A stretch of 64,000 nucleotides of DNA from Gallalistipes aquisgranensis (GCF_014982715.1 NZ_JADCJY010000001.1:930001-994000), one strand, 5' to 3'. Positions 8,570-18,442 are shown, counted from the stretch's first letter. Translations and numbers: made by a program. The notes: generated by a model not told the origin, from the letters alone.

Positions 8570-9874
8570 ATGTCCCACGAGAGAAAGGTTCGTTTCCATA
8601 CTTTGGGGTGTAAACTCAATTTTTCGGAGACTTCGACCCTTGCCCGGCAGTTCGAGGAGGGTGGTTTCGTACGTACCGGCTCGGATGCCGATGCCGACAT
8701 ATTCGTGATAAACAGTTGTTCGGTGACGGCACATGCCGATAAAAAATGCCGTAGTCTCGTACATAGACTTCACAGAATTCGGCCGGAAGCCATCATCGCC
8801 GTAACGGGGTGCTATGCCCAGCTCAGACCGGAGGAAGTCGCCTCCGTCGAAGGGGTCGATCTCGTGTTCGGGAATAATTATAAGGGAGAACTATATGAAA
8901 CAGTGGCCGCATTGGCCGGTAAGAAAGAGGCTGCGGCGGTGTACAGTTGCGATACGGATCAGCTGACCGACTTTTTTGCGGCCTTTTCTTCGGGTGACCG
9001 TACCCGGGCCTTTCTCAAGGTGCAGGACGGATGCGATTATAAATGCGCCTACTGTACGATTCCTTACGCCCGGGGAGGCAGCCGGAACATTCCGGTTGCG
9101 CAGGCGGTGGACGAGGCCCGGCGGATCGCAGCTTCCGGGCAGCAGGAGATAGTCATTACCGGAATCAATACGGGGGATTTCGGCCGCACGACCGGCGAAC
9201 GTTTTATCGACCTGCTGCGGGCACTGGATGCCGTGGAGGGAATCAGCCGTTACCGTATCTCTTCGATCGAACCAAATCTGTTGACGGACGAAGTGATCGG
9301 CTTTACCGCCGGGTCGGAAAAATTTCAGCCCCATTTCCATATTCCGCTTCAGAGCGGATGCGATTCCGTGTTGGCCCGTATGAGGCGCAGGTATACGACT
9401 GCCCGTTTTGCCGAACGGATCGAAGCGGTGCGCAGGGCGATGCCCGATGCTTTCATAGGAATTGATGTGATTGCGGGTTTCCCCGGTGAAAGCGATGCCG
9501 ATTTCGAAACGACCTATCGTTTTTTGGAGAAGGTCGCTCCGGCCTATCTTCACATTTTCCCTTATTCGGTCCGTCCGGGAACGCCGGCGGCCGGATTCGA
9601 AGGAAAAGTCCCTCCGCAGGTTGTGGCCGGACGGACGGAACGGCTGGCAGGACTTTGCTGCCGCCTGCACCGGGATTTTTCCCTGCGCTATATCGGCGGA
9701 GAGACTACGGTACTTTTCGAAAGCACCTGTCGGGGCGGAATGATGTCCGGCTTTACGGAGAATTACCTGAAAGTGCTTGTTCCTTACCGGAAAACGCTGG
9801 TGAATACGCTTTGCCGGGTGTCGCTCGACACTCTGGACGATGCGGGAAACATTCGGGGAAGCGTGCTTGATTAA
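8570..9874 (+). CDS. mtaB: tRNA threonylcarbamoyladenosine methylthiotransferase MtaB
   Basis: A 434-residue radical-SAM methylthiotransferase that converts t6A37 of tRNAs reading ANN codons to ms2t6A. The N-terminal UPF0004 domain has Cys14, Cys50 and Cys81 for the auxiliary cluster; the radical-SAM triad is CDYKCAYC (Cys155, Cys159, Cys162). HTLGCKLNFSE at the start is characteristic of MtaB rather than MiaB or RimO. A C-terminal TRAM-like region follows. Stands alone; a new promoter precedes the next gene. Elsewhere in this window miaA serves the other modification branch (i6A). Confidence 0.93.
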   Translation: MSHERKVRFHTLGCKLNFSETSTLARQFEEGGFVRTGSDADADIFVINSCSVTAHADKKCRSLVHRLHRIRPEAIIAVTGCYAQLRPEEVASVEGVDLVFGNNYKGELYETVAALAGKKEAAAVYSCDTDQLTDFFAAFSSGDRTRAFLKVQDGCDYKCAYCTIPYARGGSRNIPVAQAVDEARRIAASGQQEIVITGINTGDFGRTTGERFIDLLRALDAVEGISRYRISSIEPNLLTDEVIGFTAGSEKFQPHFHIPLQSGCDSVLARMRRRYTTARFAERIEAVRRAMPDAFIGIDVIAGFPGESDADFETTYRFLEKVAPAYLHIFPYSVRPGTPAAGFEGKVPPQVVAGRTERLAGLCCRLHRDFSLRYIGGETTVLFESTCRGGMMSGFTENYLKVLVPYRKTLVNTLCRVSLDTLDDAGNIRGSVLD

Positions 9875-9889
9875 TCCGGGGGAAATATC

Positions 9890-9897
9890 TATTTTTG
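9890..9897 (+). promoter_or_regulatory. -7 element before the HAMP/TrkH cluster
   Basis: TATTTTTG with CTTG at 9866-9869, 20 bp upstream; the ATG at 9916 is 18 bases downstream. This likely drives the three genes up to 13715. Confidence 0.6.
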
Positions 9898-9915
9898 TGA
9901 ATCAATCGTCTGGAA

Positions 9916-10665
9916 ATGGGAATACGTAAGAAAATAATGATCGGCTTCCTGAGTCTGGCCGCCCTGCTTTTTTTCGCGGGTATGGTCTCACTGGTCGAGT
10001 TGCTTCGTTTGAGTAAGACCACGCAGATACTGTTGGATTCCAGTACGCGTAATATCGAGTTGTCCCGTCAGATGTTGGATGCCGTACAGGATCAGAATAC
10101 GGCCCTGTTGCAGATGGTGGTGCTGGGACGGAACGAGTTCGATTCGTTGTATCTGTCGGGCAAGCAGAAGTTCGATCATGCGTTGGCTCAGGCGACGGTG
10201 ACCGTGAAAGATCTGTCGGAGCTCGATTCGGTCTATAATGCCCGGATGCGTTACAACGAGGTGGTGTCCGCTCAGTTGGGAACCTATCGGAAAGATGATA
10301 TGGATTGGTTCGTAAATATATATAAAACATCTTATTATGAACTGACAACTGCGATCAAGAATTATATGATTTCCTCCCAGAGTTCGCTGGGTACGCGGGC
10401 CTCCCAGTTGGAAGGGAATGCCTACCGGGCGACTTCTCCCGGTATCATTACGCTGGGGGTGGCCATTTTGATCGTATTGATGTTCTTCTTTCTGATCGAC
10501 CTCTATTACATACGTCCCGTTCTCAAAATTACGAAGGGACTTGAAGATTATCTTTCGCTGAAGATACCTTTCAATGTGAAAATGGAGGGAAAAGACGAGG
10601 TGTTCAAATTGAAGGAGCTGATCGAAAGTCTCATACTCGTGGTGAAAAACAAGAAAGCGGAATAG
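9916..10665 (+). CDS. Orphan membrane sensor with HAMP-like end
   Basis: 249 residues. A membrane segment at about 7-29, a helical periplasmic region (30-174) resembling the four-helix-bundle sensor domain of chemoreceptors and kinases, a second membrane segment at 175-197, then a HAMP-like linker starting RPVLKITKGLEDY. The protein ends there: no kinase, cyclase or methyl-accepting domain. Its stop is directly followed by the trkH ATG, so the two are probably co-translated. It may sense or modulate something for the transporter, but that is inference from position only. Confidence 0.7.
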   Translation: MGIRKKIMIGFLSLAALLFFAGMVSLVELLRLSKTTQILLDSSTRNIELSRQMLDAVQDQNTALLQMVVLGRNEFDSLYLSGKQKFDHALAQATVTVKDLSELDSVYNARMRYNEVVSAQLGTYRKDDMDWFVNIYKTSYYELTTAIKNYMISSQSSLGTRASQLEGNAYRATSPGIITLGVAILIVLMFFFLIDLYYIRPVLKITKGLEDYLSLKIPFNVKMEGKDEVFKLKELIESLILVVKNKKAE

Positions 10666-12111
10666 ATGCGGTTCAATGTCGTATTGAGGTACATGGGCCT
10701 TGTGCTGCTGCTGGATGCGGTTTTCATGCTGATATCCGCCGGCATTTCCCTGCTCAACAATTTCGATACGGGATTTTATCCGTTATTGCTTTCATTCATT
10801 CTGACAGCCGTGCTCGGGGCGTTCCCGCTGATTTTTGTGGAAGGAGGCGAGCAGATCAACAACAAGGAGGGATATGCCATCGTGGTAGGGGCTTGGATCG
10901 TCTCCTGCATGGTGGGTACGTTTCCCTATCTGCTTTGGGGCGGAGAGTTCGATTTCGTCAATTCCTGGTTCGAAAGTGTTTCCGGGTATACGACGACAGG
11001 GTCTACGATCCTGGTGGATGTGGAGGCGTTGCCGCGTGGTATGCTGTTCTGGCGTTCATCCACGCATTTGCTGGGCGGTGTGGGTGTCGTCATGTTCGCA
11101 CTGGTGATCCTCCCTGCTCTGGGACGAACGAAAATGACTCTTTCCAGTGTGGAATTATCTCCCTTGGCTAAAGATAATTACCGGTATCGTTCTCAGAAGA
11201 TAGTTCAGGTCCTTCTGACAGTGTATGTAGGGTTGGTCGTGGCCGAAACGATTTTGCTGAAAGTTGCGGGAATGACATGGTTCGATGCCGTGAACCATGC
11301 GTTTTCGACGATTGCTACGGGAGGGTTCAGTACCCGCAATCTGAGTATTGCCTATTATGACAACTACTGGATCGAAATTATCATTGTCGTTTTCATGCTG
11401 TTGTCCAGTATTCATTTCGGAGTCATTTTTGCTACGCTGACCGGTAAAACAAACAATATTTTTCGTACTGAGGTGAGCCGATTCTATATCGTTTCGTTAC
11501 TGGTCGCTGCCGTACTCATCGCTGCGAGCCTCTGGGCGGCGGACATGTATCCTTCGTTTCTGTCTGCACTGCGTTACGGTTCTTTCCAGCTTATGGCTGT
11601 CACCTCCACGACGGGGTTCGCTACGGCCGATTCTACGTTGTGGACCCCTTTTGCGATTGCTGTCCTGATCTTTTTCAGTCTGCAGTGCGGTTGTGCCGGT
11701 TCGACGGCGGGAGGGATCAAAGCCGACCGGATATTGTTGGCCGGAAAGGTGATGCGGGCCCGTATCCGGCAGCAGCAACATCCTAATGCGATCCTGCGGA
11801 TCAAATTGAACAACGTGTTGCAGGACGAAGAATTGATTCATTATGCGATGATCTTCATTGTGGCGTATTTGATGATTCTGATGGTGGGAACCGTGGTCAA
11901 TACTCTGTTCGGAGTCGATCTGATGACCAGTTTCAGTGTCGCGTTCGCTTCGATGGGGAATATCGGTCCGGGATTCGGGCAGGTTGGTTCGATGAACAAT
12001 TATTCGGCTCTTCCCGATGCGGTCAAACTCAATGCGGCTTTGATTATGTTGTTGGGTCGTCTTGAGATTTTCGGATTCATTCAGTTGTTTTTGATTAAGT
12101 GGTGGAAGTGA
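10666..12111 (+). CDS. trkH: TrkH-family potassium transporter subunit
   Basis: A 481-residue K+ channel-like protein of the TrkH/KtrB superfamily. The four selectivity-filter loops are visible: SVSGYTTTGSTI, FSTIATGGFSTRN, AVTSTTGFATAD and SMGNIGPGFG. Around ten membrane segments. The usual partner, a cytosolic TrkA/KtrA RCK protein, is not in this operon. It shares a one-base overlap (TGATG) with the next gene. The window therefore holds two K+ uptake systems: this one and the Kdp ATPase at 18-25 kb. Confidence 0.93.
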   Translation: MRFNVVLRYMGLVLLLDAVFMLISAGISLLNNFDTGFYPLLLSFILTAVLGAFPLIFVEGGEQINNKEGYAIVVGAWIVSCMVGTFPYLLWGGEFDFVNSWFESVSGYTTTGSTILVDVEALPRGMLFWRSSTHLLGGVGVVMFALVILPALGRTKMTLSSVELSPLAKDNYRYRSQKIVQVLLTVYVGLVVAETILLKVAGMTWFDAVNHAFSTIATGGFSTRNLSIAYYDNYWIEIIIVVFMLLSSIHFGVIFATLTGKTNNIFRTEVSRFYIVSLLVAAVLIAASLWAADMYPSFLSALRYGSFQLMAVTSTTGFATADSTLWTPFAIAVLIFFSLQCGCAGSTAGGIKADRILLAGKVMRARIRQQQHPNAILRIKLNNVLQDEELIHYAMIFIVAYLMILMVGTVVNTLFGVDLMTSFSVAFASMGNIGPGFGQVGSMNNYSALPDAVKLNAALIMLLGRLEIFGFIQLFLIKWWK

Positions 12112-13715
12112 TGAAATTGATATTCAAATATATCGTATTGCTGTCGACTTTTTGGGGGCCTGTGACCTTGTCCGCACAGCAGGTCAAGGCCCGGGTTGCG
12201 GGGCTTGAGAATAATAAGGAATATATGGATCTGCTGGTCCGGGAAAAGGGATTGCAGATTCAGGAAGATTCCATTGTCAAAGTGGTGGCGGATACGCGCA
12301 GGAATTTTCGGGCGAATCCAGAAAATCGGGAAAAATACGGGGCCGAAATCCTTCGTCTGGAGCAGGAGTTGTTCGACGTGCGGAATCGGCGGGGTGTGTT
12401 GATCGGAAAAATCAATGCTATCGAACAGGAATGGGTGATCAGCAATCTCGGGAAAAATACGTCTGAGCGCAATGTCGTACAGGATACGTCGCGCCGGGAT
12501 AGTGCCGTCGTCCGGAACCATCCGGCGGTTGTTCCCAATCTGGTCTTCAATGCCTATTTCCGCGATCATCTTGCTCCGGGGGATTATGCCGCGTTGCTCG
12601 GCGCCCAGTCGAAGGAACAATCCGTGTTGAATTACCTGCAGATATTCAGAAACAACTATTATACGATCCGACAGTTGGAACGGGATTATACGGCAGCGGT
12701 TCGTGCCGAACCAGCCGATAGTATTTACCGGAAGTACAAAACTCTTTCCAATCTCAATGGTAAAGTGGCTGATTCGGTGTCTTATATATGGTCGTACATA
12801 TTTGATAATAAAACTTATGCATATACTTATCTGCTGGATCGGATGAATCGAAGCGACTTGTTGGGCTTGTACGAGGACAAGTTGCAGGCTCTTCGGCAGA
12901 AAGAGGCGGAAAACCGGGACTTTTTCATGGAGGACGCCGTGGGGTTCTATCCCTGGAGAAAGCGTTTCGTTTTGGAGTACGAGCAACAGCTGGCCGAACT
13001 GCTGAATCTGAAGCCGGTCAGCGATTCATTGTCCGGAGCGGTACGGGTACTCGATTCGCTGGATTTCGACTTTCCGAAAATAGTCATTCAGGAGAGGTTG
13101 TTTCTGGATTATGCGGATATAGAGGTTGCGACACCGGCCAAGTACAATACCCGCAATCCGATTCCTCTCTGTACCGTCTACCCGAGAGGGACAATCTACC
13201 GGTTGCTGTTGGGGACTTATCTGAAACCGCAGCTTCCTTCGATTTTCCGGGGTGTGTTCCCGTTGGGTTACTTGAAAGGAGAGGATGGCCGGTACCGTTA
13301 TTTCGCGGGAGGCTACCCTACTTTGTCTGAAGCCGAAGAGGCGCAGGCCATGTTGAAACGGACGGGGTTCCGTCGTCCGGAGGTCGTTGTCTGGGAGGAT
13401 GGCGTTTATCGGAATATCAGTGAAGAGTCGGTCGAGAGTGCGAAAGGCGGAGAGTCGAAATCCGAGACGGTGTACCGGATCGAGATCCGCAACGGAGGAG
13501 ATGCTCTCGGCGACAATGTCCGGGCCGTGATCTCCGCCATGGCTGAAGGGAAGGAACTGGTCCGGGTAGCGGCTCCGGCTGCGGAGGGAGAGACAGCCCG
13601 GTATATGTTTATCGTCGGTTCTTTCGCCACGCGCGAAGCTGCGGAGAAGATCGTTTCGGCCATTCGGCAGCAGGATGTCTCTCTTTCAGTGAAAATAGTG
13701 GAGATGACTCTTTAA
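12111..13715 (+). CDS. Secreted SPOR-like, coiled-coil protein
   Basis: 534 residues from the ATG overlapping the trkH stop (an ATG 12 bases earlier is less likely). MKLIFKYIVLLSTFWGPVTL then SAQQ is a signal peptide. The middle is strongly helical, with charged stretches suited to coiled coils. Near residues 370-415 (YLKGEDGRYRYFAGGYPTLS and onward) and at the C-terminus (RYMFIVGSFATREAAEKIVS) there are two SPOR-like units, a fold that binds glycan strands of peptidoglycan. No catalytic motif is seen. Its link with the K+ transporter is only positional. Confidence 0.65.
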   Translation: MKLIFKYIVLLSTFWGPVTLSAQQVKARVAGLENNKEYMDLLVREKGLQIQEDSIVKVVADTRRNFRANPENREKYGAEILRLEQELFDVRNRRGVLIGKINAIEQEWVISNLGKNTSERNVVQDTSRRDSAVVRNHPAVVPNLVFNAYFRDHLAPGDYAALLGAQSKEQSVLNYLQIFRNNYYTIRQLERDYTAAVRAEPADSIYRKYKTLSNLNGKVADSVSYIWSYIFDNKTYAYTYLLDRMNRSDLLGLYEDKLQALRQKEAENRDFFMEDAVGFYPWRKRFVLEYEQQLAELLNLKPVSDSLSGAVRVLDSLDFDFPKIVIQERLFLDYADIEVATPAKYNTRNPIPLCTVYPRGTIYRLLLGTYLKPQLPSIFRGVFPLGYLKGEDGRYRYFAGGYPTLSEAEEAQAMLKRTGFRRPEVVVWEDGVYRNISEESVESAKGGESKSETVYRIEIRNGGDALGDNVRAVISAMAEGKELVRVAAPAAEGETARYMFIVGSFATREAAEKIVSAIRQQDVSLSVKIVEMTL

Positions 13716-13742
13716 ATTGTGAAAATAATTCATATCTTAGTG

Positions 13743-13770
13743 GCGGCAGAATTTTATTCTGCCGCTTTTT
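13743..13770 (+). terminator. Rho-independent terminator abutting nfeD
   Basis: Perfect 10-bp stem GCGGCAGAAT (13743-13752) and ATTCTGCCGC (13756-13765), loop TTT, then TTTTT at 13766-13770. It closes the 9.9-13.7 kb transcript only 18 bases before the ATG of nfeD at 13789. Confidence 0.88.
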
Positions 13771-13788
13771 GTGTCAGTCGAAGATACT

Positions 13789-14256
13789 ATGTGGGTTATT
13801 GCAGGTCTGATTGCTGTGGCATTGCTGCTTCTGGTGGCTGAGTTGGTGTTATTGCCTGGATTTTCCGTGGCGGGTGTCTGTGCGCTATTGGCCGATATCG
13901 GGGCGATATGGATCGCATTTTCCCGCTATGGCGTTCGGGGAGGCGTGATTGCGTTCGTCGTGATACTGGTTCTTTCCGTAGTGACACTCGTCCTGTCGTT
14001 ACGTTCGCGGACCTGGCAGCGTTTCTCTTTGCAGGATCGGGTGGACGGAGCTGCGCAATGTACGCCCCAACAGAGGAATGTACAGGTGGGTGACCGGGGA
14101 AAAACGTTGACCCGGCTGGCTCCGATAGGAAAAATTTCCGTGAATGGACAGACTTTCGAAGCGAAAAGTATTGACCGATACGTTGATGCCGGGGCGGTGG
14201 TGGAAGTGACTGGATTCGAGAATTTCAGCGTAATTGTTCAGCCAGTCGTCGAATGA
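13789..14256 (+). CDS. nfeD: NfeD-family membrane protein
   Basis: 155 residues from the ATG at 13789; a GTG at 13771 is possible but touches the T-run of the terminator. Three or four hydrophobic segments (MWVIAGLIAVALLLLVAELV, then two more up to about residue 75) precede a soluble C-terminal domain (GDRGKTLTRLAPIGKISVNG...VEVTGFENFSVIV) of the OB-fold type found in NfeD proteins. NfeD partners with flotillin-like proteins in membrane microdomains; floA follows 40 bases later. Confidence 0.85.
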   Translation: MWVIAGLIAVALLLLVAELVLLPGFSVAGVCALLADIGAIWIAFSRYGVRGGVIAFVVILVLSVVTLVLSLRSRTWQRFSLQDRVDGAAQCTPQQRNVQVGDRGKTLTRLAPIGKISVNGQTFEAKSIDRYVDAGAVVEVTGFENFSVIVQPVVE

Positions 14257-14296
14257 ACCGGGAAGAGATCGTTTGAATTTTAATTAAATATAAATT

Positions 14297-15265
14297 ATGG
14301 AGAATATGGGTTTTCTGGCGCTGATCGTATTCCTGTCGATCGTCGTATTGTGGTTTGTTTTTTATTTCATACCGATCGGACTATGGTTCTCAGCACTCGT
14401 TTCCGGAGTGAGGATCAGTCTGTTGCAGTTGATACTGATGCGTTGGAGGAAAGTTCCCCCTTCGACCATTGTATCCGCCATGATCGAGGGGACCAAGGCC
14501 GGGCTTACGCTCAATGCCAATGAACTAGAGGCCCATTATCTGGCGGGGGGGAACGTGCCGAATGTCGTGCATGCATTGGTTTCGGCCCAGAAGGCGAGCA
14601 TTATGCTCGATTTCAAGATGGCTACGGCGATCGACCTGGCCGGCCGCGACGTATTCGAAGCCGTACAGATGTCCGTGAATCCGAAGGTTATCAATACGCC
14701 TCCCGTGGCTGCGGTGGCGAAAGACGGCATTCAGCTGATTGCCAAAGCGCGTGTGACCGTCCGGGCGAATATCAAACAGTTGGTCGGCGGTGCGGGGGAA
14801 GAGACCGTGTTGGCCCGGGTGGGTGAAGGAATCGTCTCTTCGATCGGTTCTGCCGTCACGCACAAGGTGGTGCTCGAAAATCCGGATTCCATTTCCCGTG
14901 TCGTGCTGGAGAAAGGTTTGGATGCAGGGACCGCATTCGAAATCCTTTCCATCGACATTGCGGATATAGATGTGGGGAAAAATATCGGGGCACAGCTTCA
15001 GATGGACCAGGCCGATGCGGACAAGAACATCGCACAGGCCAAAGCTGAGGAGAAACGGGCGATGGCTGTCGCCCATGAACAGGAGATGAAGGCAAAGGCC
15101 CAGGATGCAAGGGCGAAGGTGATTTTGGCCGAGGCGGAGATTCCCATGGCGATCGCCGAGGCGTTCCGCAGCGGAAATCTGGGAATTATGGACTATTACA
15201 AACTGAAAAATATCCAGGCCGATACCTCCATGCGGGAAAGTATCGTGCGTTCCGACAAAAAATAG
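14297..15265 (+). CDS. floA: Flotillin-like protein FloA (SPFH domain)
   Basis: A 322-residue UPF0365/YqfA-type scaffold protein. One N-terminal hairpin membrane region (residues about 5-45), then the SPFH domain with [24 protein letters not shown] and the strongly conserved [26 protein letters not shown] stretch, then an Ala/Glu-rich coiled coil ([20 protein letters not shown]). In Bacillus the homologue organises membrane microdomains. The nfeD-floA pair is a conserved unit. Confidence 0.93.
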   Translation: MENMGFLALIVFLSIVVLWFVFYFIPIGLWFSALVSGVRISLLQLILMRWRKVPPSTIVSAMIEGTKAGLTLNANELEAHYLAGGNVPNVVHALVSAQKASIMLDFKMATAIDLAGRDVFEAVQMSVNPKVINTPPVAAVAKDGIQLIAKARVTVRANIKQLVGGAGEETVLARVGEGIVSSIGSAVTHKVVLENPDSISRVVLEKGLDAGTAFEILSIDIADIDVGKNIGAQLQMDQADADKNIAQAKAEEKRAMAVAHEQEMKAKAQDARAKVILAEAEIPMAIAEAFRSGNLGIMDYYKLKNIQADTSMRESIVRSDKK

Positions 15266-15286
15266 TTGCCGGGCGGATTCGGATAG

Positions 15287-15314
15287 CGGGGGACGGAAAT
15301 TTTTCCGTCCCCCG
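15287..15314. terminator. Bidirectional terminator between floA and MFS gene
   Basis: CGGGGGACGGAAA (15287-15299) pairs with TTTCCGTCCCCCG (15302-15314); the loop is only two bases. It separates the convergent floA and MFS genes. Confidence 0.8.
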
Positions 15315-15319
15315 TTCGT

Positions 15320-16552
15320 TTACGCTTCGGCGATGCCTTTGTAATAGGCAGGTGTGACGCCGAGTGTGAAAGAGTTCTGTTTGAAATAGGTCCATATCGT
15401 CAGTGCCAGCATGAGAATCGCGTTGACCAGAAACGGAAAACGATTGCTTTGGGTGCCGAAAAGATGCTGAAGCGTATCAATGATGAACGGACATACCATG
15501 ATGGCCAGATAGTTGACCGACATGACGAAAGACAGCGCCAGTGTCGACATTTTCCGGGTGGAGATGGCGGCCGTTTTATCGTAAATGAACGGTTGCATGA
15601 CACCGTAGCCGAATCCCGACAACAAGCAGCCCGTGATCATGAAAAATTTGTCGGGAAAGAACCCGATCAGTGACAGGCCCGTCACGATGCAGATCATCGA
15701 GATGAAATTCACTTTGCCTTTGAAACGCATGATGATTTTGTTCAGAAAGAATCCCGGGGCCATGATCGCCAGAAAAAACAGAGATATCATGGTGCCAGAC
15801 AGGGAACTGCCCATGTGGTGTTTTTGTGCGAGGAAAGGCAGGTAGAATGCGACGGCCAACACGGCATAGGTGACGAAGAAATAAAGTCCCATCAGTTGAA
15901 TCAGCTTGCGCCGGTCGATACCCGTTTGTTTCTCTTTTACCGTAGCTTTTTCGGAGGGAAACGTATGTGGTTTCTGTACAGGTTTCTCCTTTTTCAGAAA
16001 GAATGCGAGAGCCAGGGAGATACCGGGGAATGTGTAGACGATGAACGGTGCATGCCAGTTGAAATTGGCGAGGTATCCGGCGAGTGCGGTGGCCAGTACC
16101 AGCGTGATGTTGTTGATGGCGGAGCTGAGGCCCAGTTGCTTTACCCGATAGGCACCTCTGAAATAGTCTACGATCAGTCCAGTAGAGAGAGGTATCATGA
16201 TTCCGGCACCGATTCCCAGAATACAACTGATGGCGATCAGAGCCGTCATGCTGGTGGCGAAAAAGTAGAGGATGCCGCTTCCGAAAAACAGGGAGAGCCC
16301 GAGAATGAGCAGTCGGATTTTATCCCGTCCGATGGACAGTTTTCCCGAAAGCAGGACGAAGGGGATGATGAGCAGCGACGGCAGCGAGGTGAGCATCTGA
16401 ATTTCCAGGTCGCCCGCTTTCGGAAAGATGACGGAAAGTTTTCCCAATATCGGGGATACGGCAAGTCCCGGCAGGGATACGACTGCCGAGACCGACCAAA
16501 TTGCGATCAGGGTGATCAGGGAGATCGACCCGTTTCCTGTTTCTATTTTCAT
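15320..16552 (-). CDS. MFS transporter
   Basis: A 410-residue major facilitator superfamily protein with about twelve membrane segments and a cytoplasmic central loop (KKEKPVQKPHTFPSEKATVK near residues 190-210). FVLLSGKLSIGRDKIRLLIL is the loop 2-3 region. The substrate cannot be inferred; the closest familiar group is the cyanate/drug-exporter-like MFS set, without certainty. It lies 167 bases downstream of the kdp histidine kinase gene on the same strand, so read-through from the kdp locus is possible; no TAnnTTTG element of its own is seen. Confidence 0.8.
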   Translation of the reverse strand: MKIETGNGSISLITLIAIWSVSAVVSLPGLAVSPILGKLSVIFPKAGDLEIQMLTSLPSLLIIPFVLLSGKLSIGRDKIRLLILGLSLFFGSGILYFFATSMTALIAISCILGIGAGIMIPLSTGLIVDYFRGAYRVKQLGLSSAINNITLVLATALAGYLANFNWHAPFIVYTFPGISLALAFFLKKEKPVQKPHTFPSEKATVKEKQTGIDRRKLIQLMGLYFFVTYAVLAVAFYLPFLAQKHHMGSSLSGTMISLFFLAIMAPGFFLNKIIMRFKGKVNFISMICIVTGLSLIGFFPDKFFMITGCLLSGFGYGVMQPFIYDKTAAISTRKMSTLALSFVMSVNYLAIMVCPFIIDTLQHLFGTQSNRFPFLVNAILMLALTIWTYFKQNSFTLGVTPAYYKGIAEA

Positions 16553-16719
16553 GGGTCCGAGAGATTGTCTACCGCCTTACCGTTCGCAATTGTGATGCCG
16601 AACTCCCCTCTTCGCTATCGGCTGTATTCTCGGGCAAAAGATATATCTCCGAATCTTTGCGGAATAATCGGCCGTTGTTCCCACCCTTTGAGGTGCCTTG
16701 TTGTTTCCCGTTTTTCTAT

Positions 16720-18438
16720 CTATACGGGAAGCATAACCGAAAACCGGCTTCCTTTTCCGATTTCGCTCTCTACCGAGATCGTTCCCCCGTGGGCTTCCAC
16801 GAACTCTTTGGAAATGGCCAGTCCCAGACCGCTTCCCTGGACTTTGGTCCCCGGAACTCGGAAATAACGGTCGAAAATACTTTTATGGTAACGCGGGTCT
16901 ATGCCCCGTCCGAAATCCTGTACGTAGATTTCTACTACCTTTTCGTGCTGGACGGCTCCTATGATGATCCGGGAGCGTTCGGGTGAATGGTGGATGGCAT
17001 TCGACAACAGGTTGGTGATGACCCAGGCGATCTTTTCGTTGTCTACGAAAAGTTTCGAAATTTTTTCCGGGTAATCCACTTCCACGAAACAGCAGAACCG
17101 TTCGGCCAACACCTGAGTCGCTTTTACAGCGTAGTCTATCAGTTCGATGGGTTTGGTGATTTTGGGCATGAGTTTAAGCTTTCCGGTTTCGATCTGGGTC
17201 ATGTTGAGCAGTTCTCCCGTGATGGACAGCAACCGGTCGCTGCTGTCCCGGATACTGCTTACGAGCTGTTTCTGTTCGTCGTTGAGCTCGCCCAGCCTGG
17301 AGTCGTTCAACAGTTGGAGGCTCATCAGAATCGAGGAAATCGGGGTTTTCATCTCGTGCGATACGGTCGATATGAAGTTGGTTTTCGCCGAATCGAGCTC
17401 CTTGAACTTGGTGATGTTGTTCAGTACGATCAGGTTGCCGATAAATTGCTGGCCGGTGCTTCCCACCGGAATGATATAGAGCGGAGTGTTTTCCACCTGG
17501 AAATAACTCTCCTTATCGTCAGCATAGATTTTCAGGGGTTCCTTGTCGTTTTCGTTCTTCTTTTCCTCGTACAGTCCGCGGATCAGCCTGCGCAGCAGAT
17601 CGTTCGAAAGGGCAACTTCTGTGGCGCTGCGTCCGATGACATCTTCTTTCAGGTTCAGAATCGAGAGTGCCTCCCGGTTCATGAAGAGGATTTTCCGGTC
17701 GGCACCCAGACCAACGATCGGTTCGTGCAGGGTGTTGACAATCGCTTCGATGCGTTTCTTTGCGGTCATCAGGTCGTCGAGAGAACTGCGGCGGTATTCG
17801 TCGAGTTTAGCGGCCATGTCGTTGAATGATTCGGCGACCGCCTCGAAATCGCGGTTTCCTGTGAATTCCAGTCGTTTCCGGTAGTTGTGGTTGGCGATTT
17901 CCCGAATTCCTTTTTTCAGTTCGTCGATCGGACGCAGCACCAGTTTCGGGAACCAGATCAGTACGCCTCCGGCGATGAGGGCGCACATGGCGGCCGCTGC
18001 GATCAACCACCACATGACATAGTCAGCCCTCTCCTCTACCCCGGCGCTTTTGGCCCGGATAGCAGCCATGTTCAGCTCCATGATGCGCAGCAGGTCTTCG
18101 CGTACCTCCTGCAGCTCGGATTCTGTTACCGGATCGCTCAGCAGGGCGATGTGCTGTTGCAGCGAAGAGGTGATCTCCTTTTCGCTGATTTCGGTGATAT
18201 TCTGTTGCTGGAGCGCCAGATTTTGCCGTAGGGCGTGCCGCGATACGGAATCCTGTCCGATGTCGTTGAGCGAACGGAGCATGTCTCCGGCGTATTGCAG
18301 CGAATTGTAGTTGTCTGCGAGAATGGTTCCCGTCGCCCGGGACAGTTGTCGTACATAACTTACCGACTGAATGCCCAGAAGCAGGATCATGGCGAACAGC
18401 AGGCCGATGCCCAGGGTGATTCTCCTTTGTATTCTCAT
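16720..18438 (-). CDS. Membrane histidine kinase (KdpD kinase half)
   Basis: 572 residues: membrane helix at about 8-28, helical periplasmic part, second helix near 140-160, HAMP linker, PAS domain (VGLGADRKILFMNREALSIL), HisKA with H-box NFISTVSHEMKTPISS, and HATPase with N box NLLSNAIHHS and G box SGLGLAIS. All kinase motifs look intact. It follows the KdpD N-terminal gene by 4 bases, so together they supply what is one protein in E. coli. Likely function: sensing K+ limitation or turgor and phosphorylating the NtrC-type regulator encoded upstream of the kdp genes (inference). Confidence 0.88.
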   Translation of the reverse strand: MRIQRRITLGIGLLFAMILLLGIQSVSYVRQLSRATGTILADNYNSLQYAGDMLRSLNDIGQDSVSRHALRQNLALQQQNITEISEKEITSSLQQHIALLSDPVTESELQEVREDLLRIMELNMAAIRAKSAGVEERADYVMWWLIAAAAMCALIAGGVLIWFPKLVLRPIDELKKGIREIANHNYRKRLEFTGNRDFEAVAESFNDMAAKLDEYRRSSLDDLMTAKKRIEAIVNTLHEPIVGLGADRKILFMNREALSILNLKEDVIGRSATEVALSNDLLRRLIRGLYEEKKNENDKEPLKIYADDKESYFQVENTPLYIIPVGSTGQQFIGNLIVLNNITKFKELDSAKTNFISTVSHEMKTPISSILMSLQLLNDSRLGELNDEQKQLVSSIRDSSDRLLSITGELLNMTQIETGKLKLMPKITKPIELIDYAVKATQVLAERFCCFVEVDYPEKISKLFVDNEKIAWVITNLLSNAIHHSPERSRIIIGAVQHEKVVEIYVQDFGRGIDPRYHKSIFDRYFRVPGTKVQGSGLGLAISKEFVEAHGGTISVESEIGKGSRFSVMLPV

Positions 18439-18442
18439 GGTG

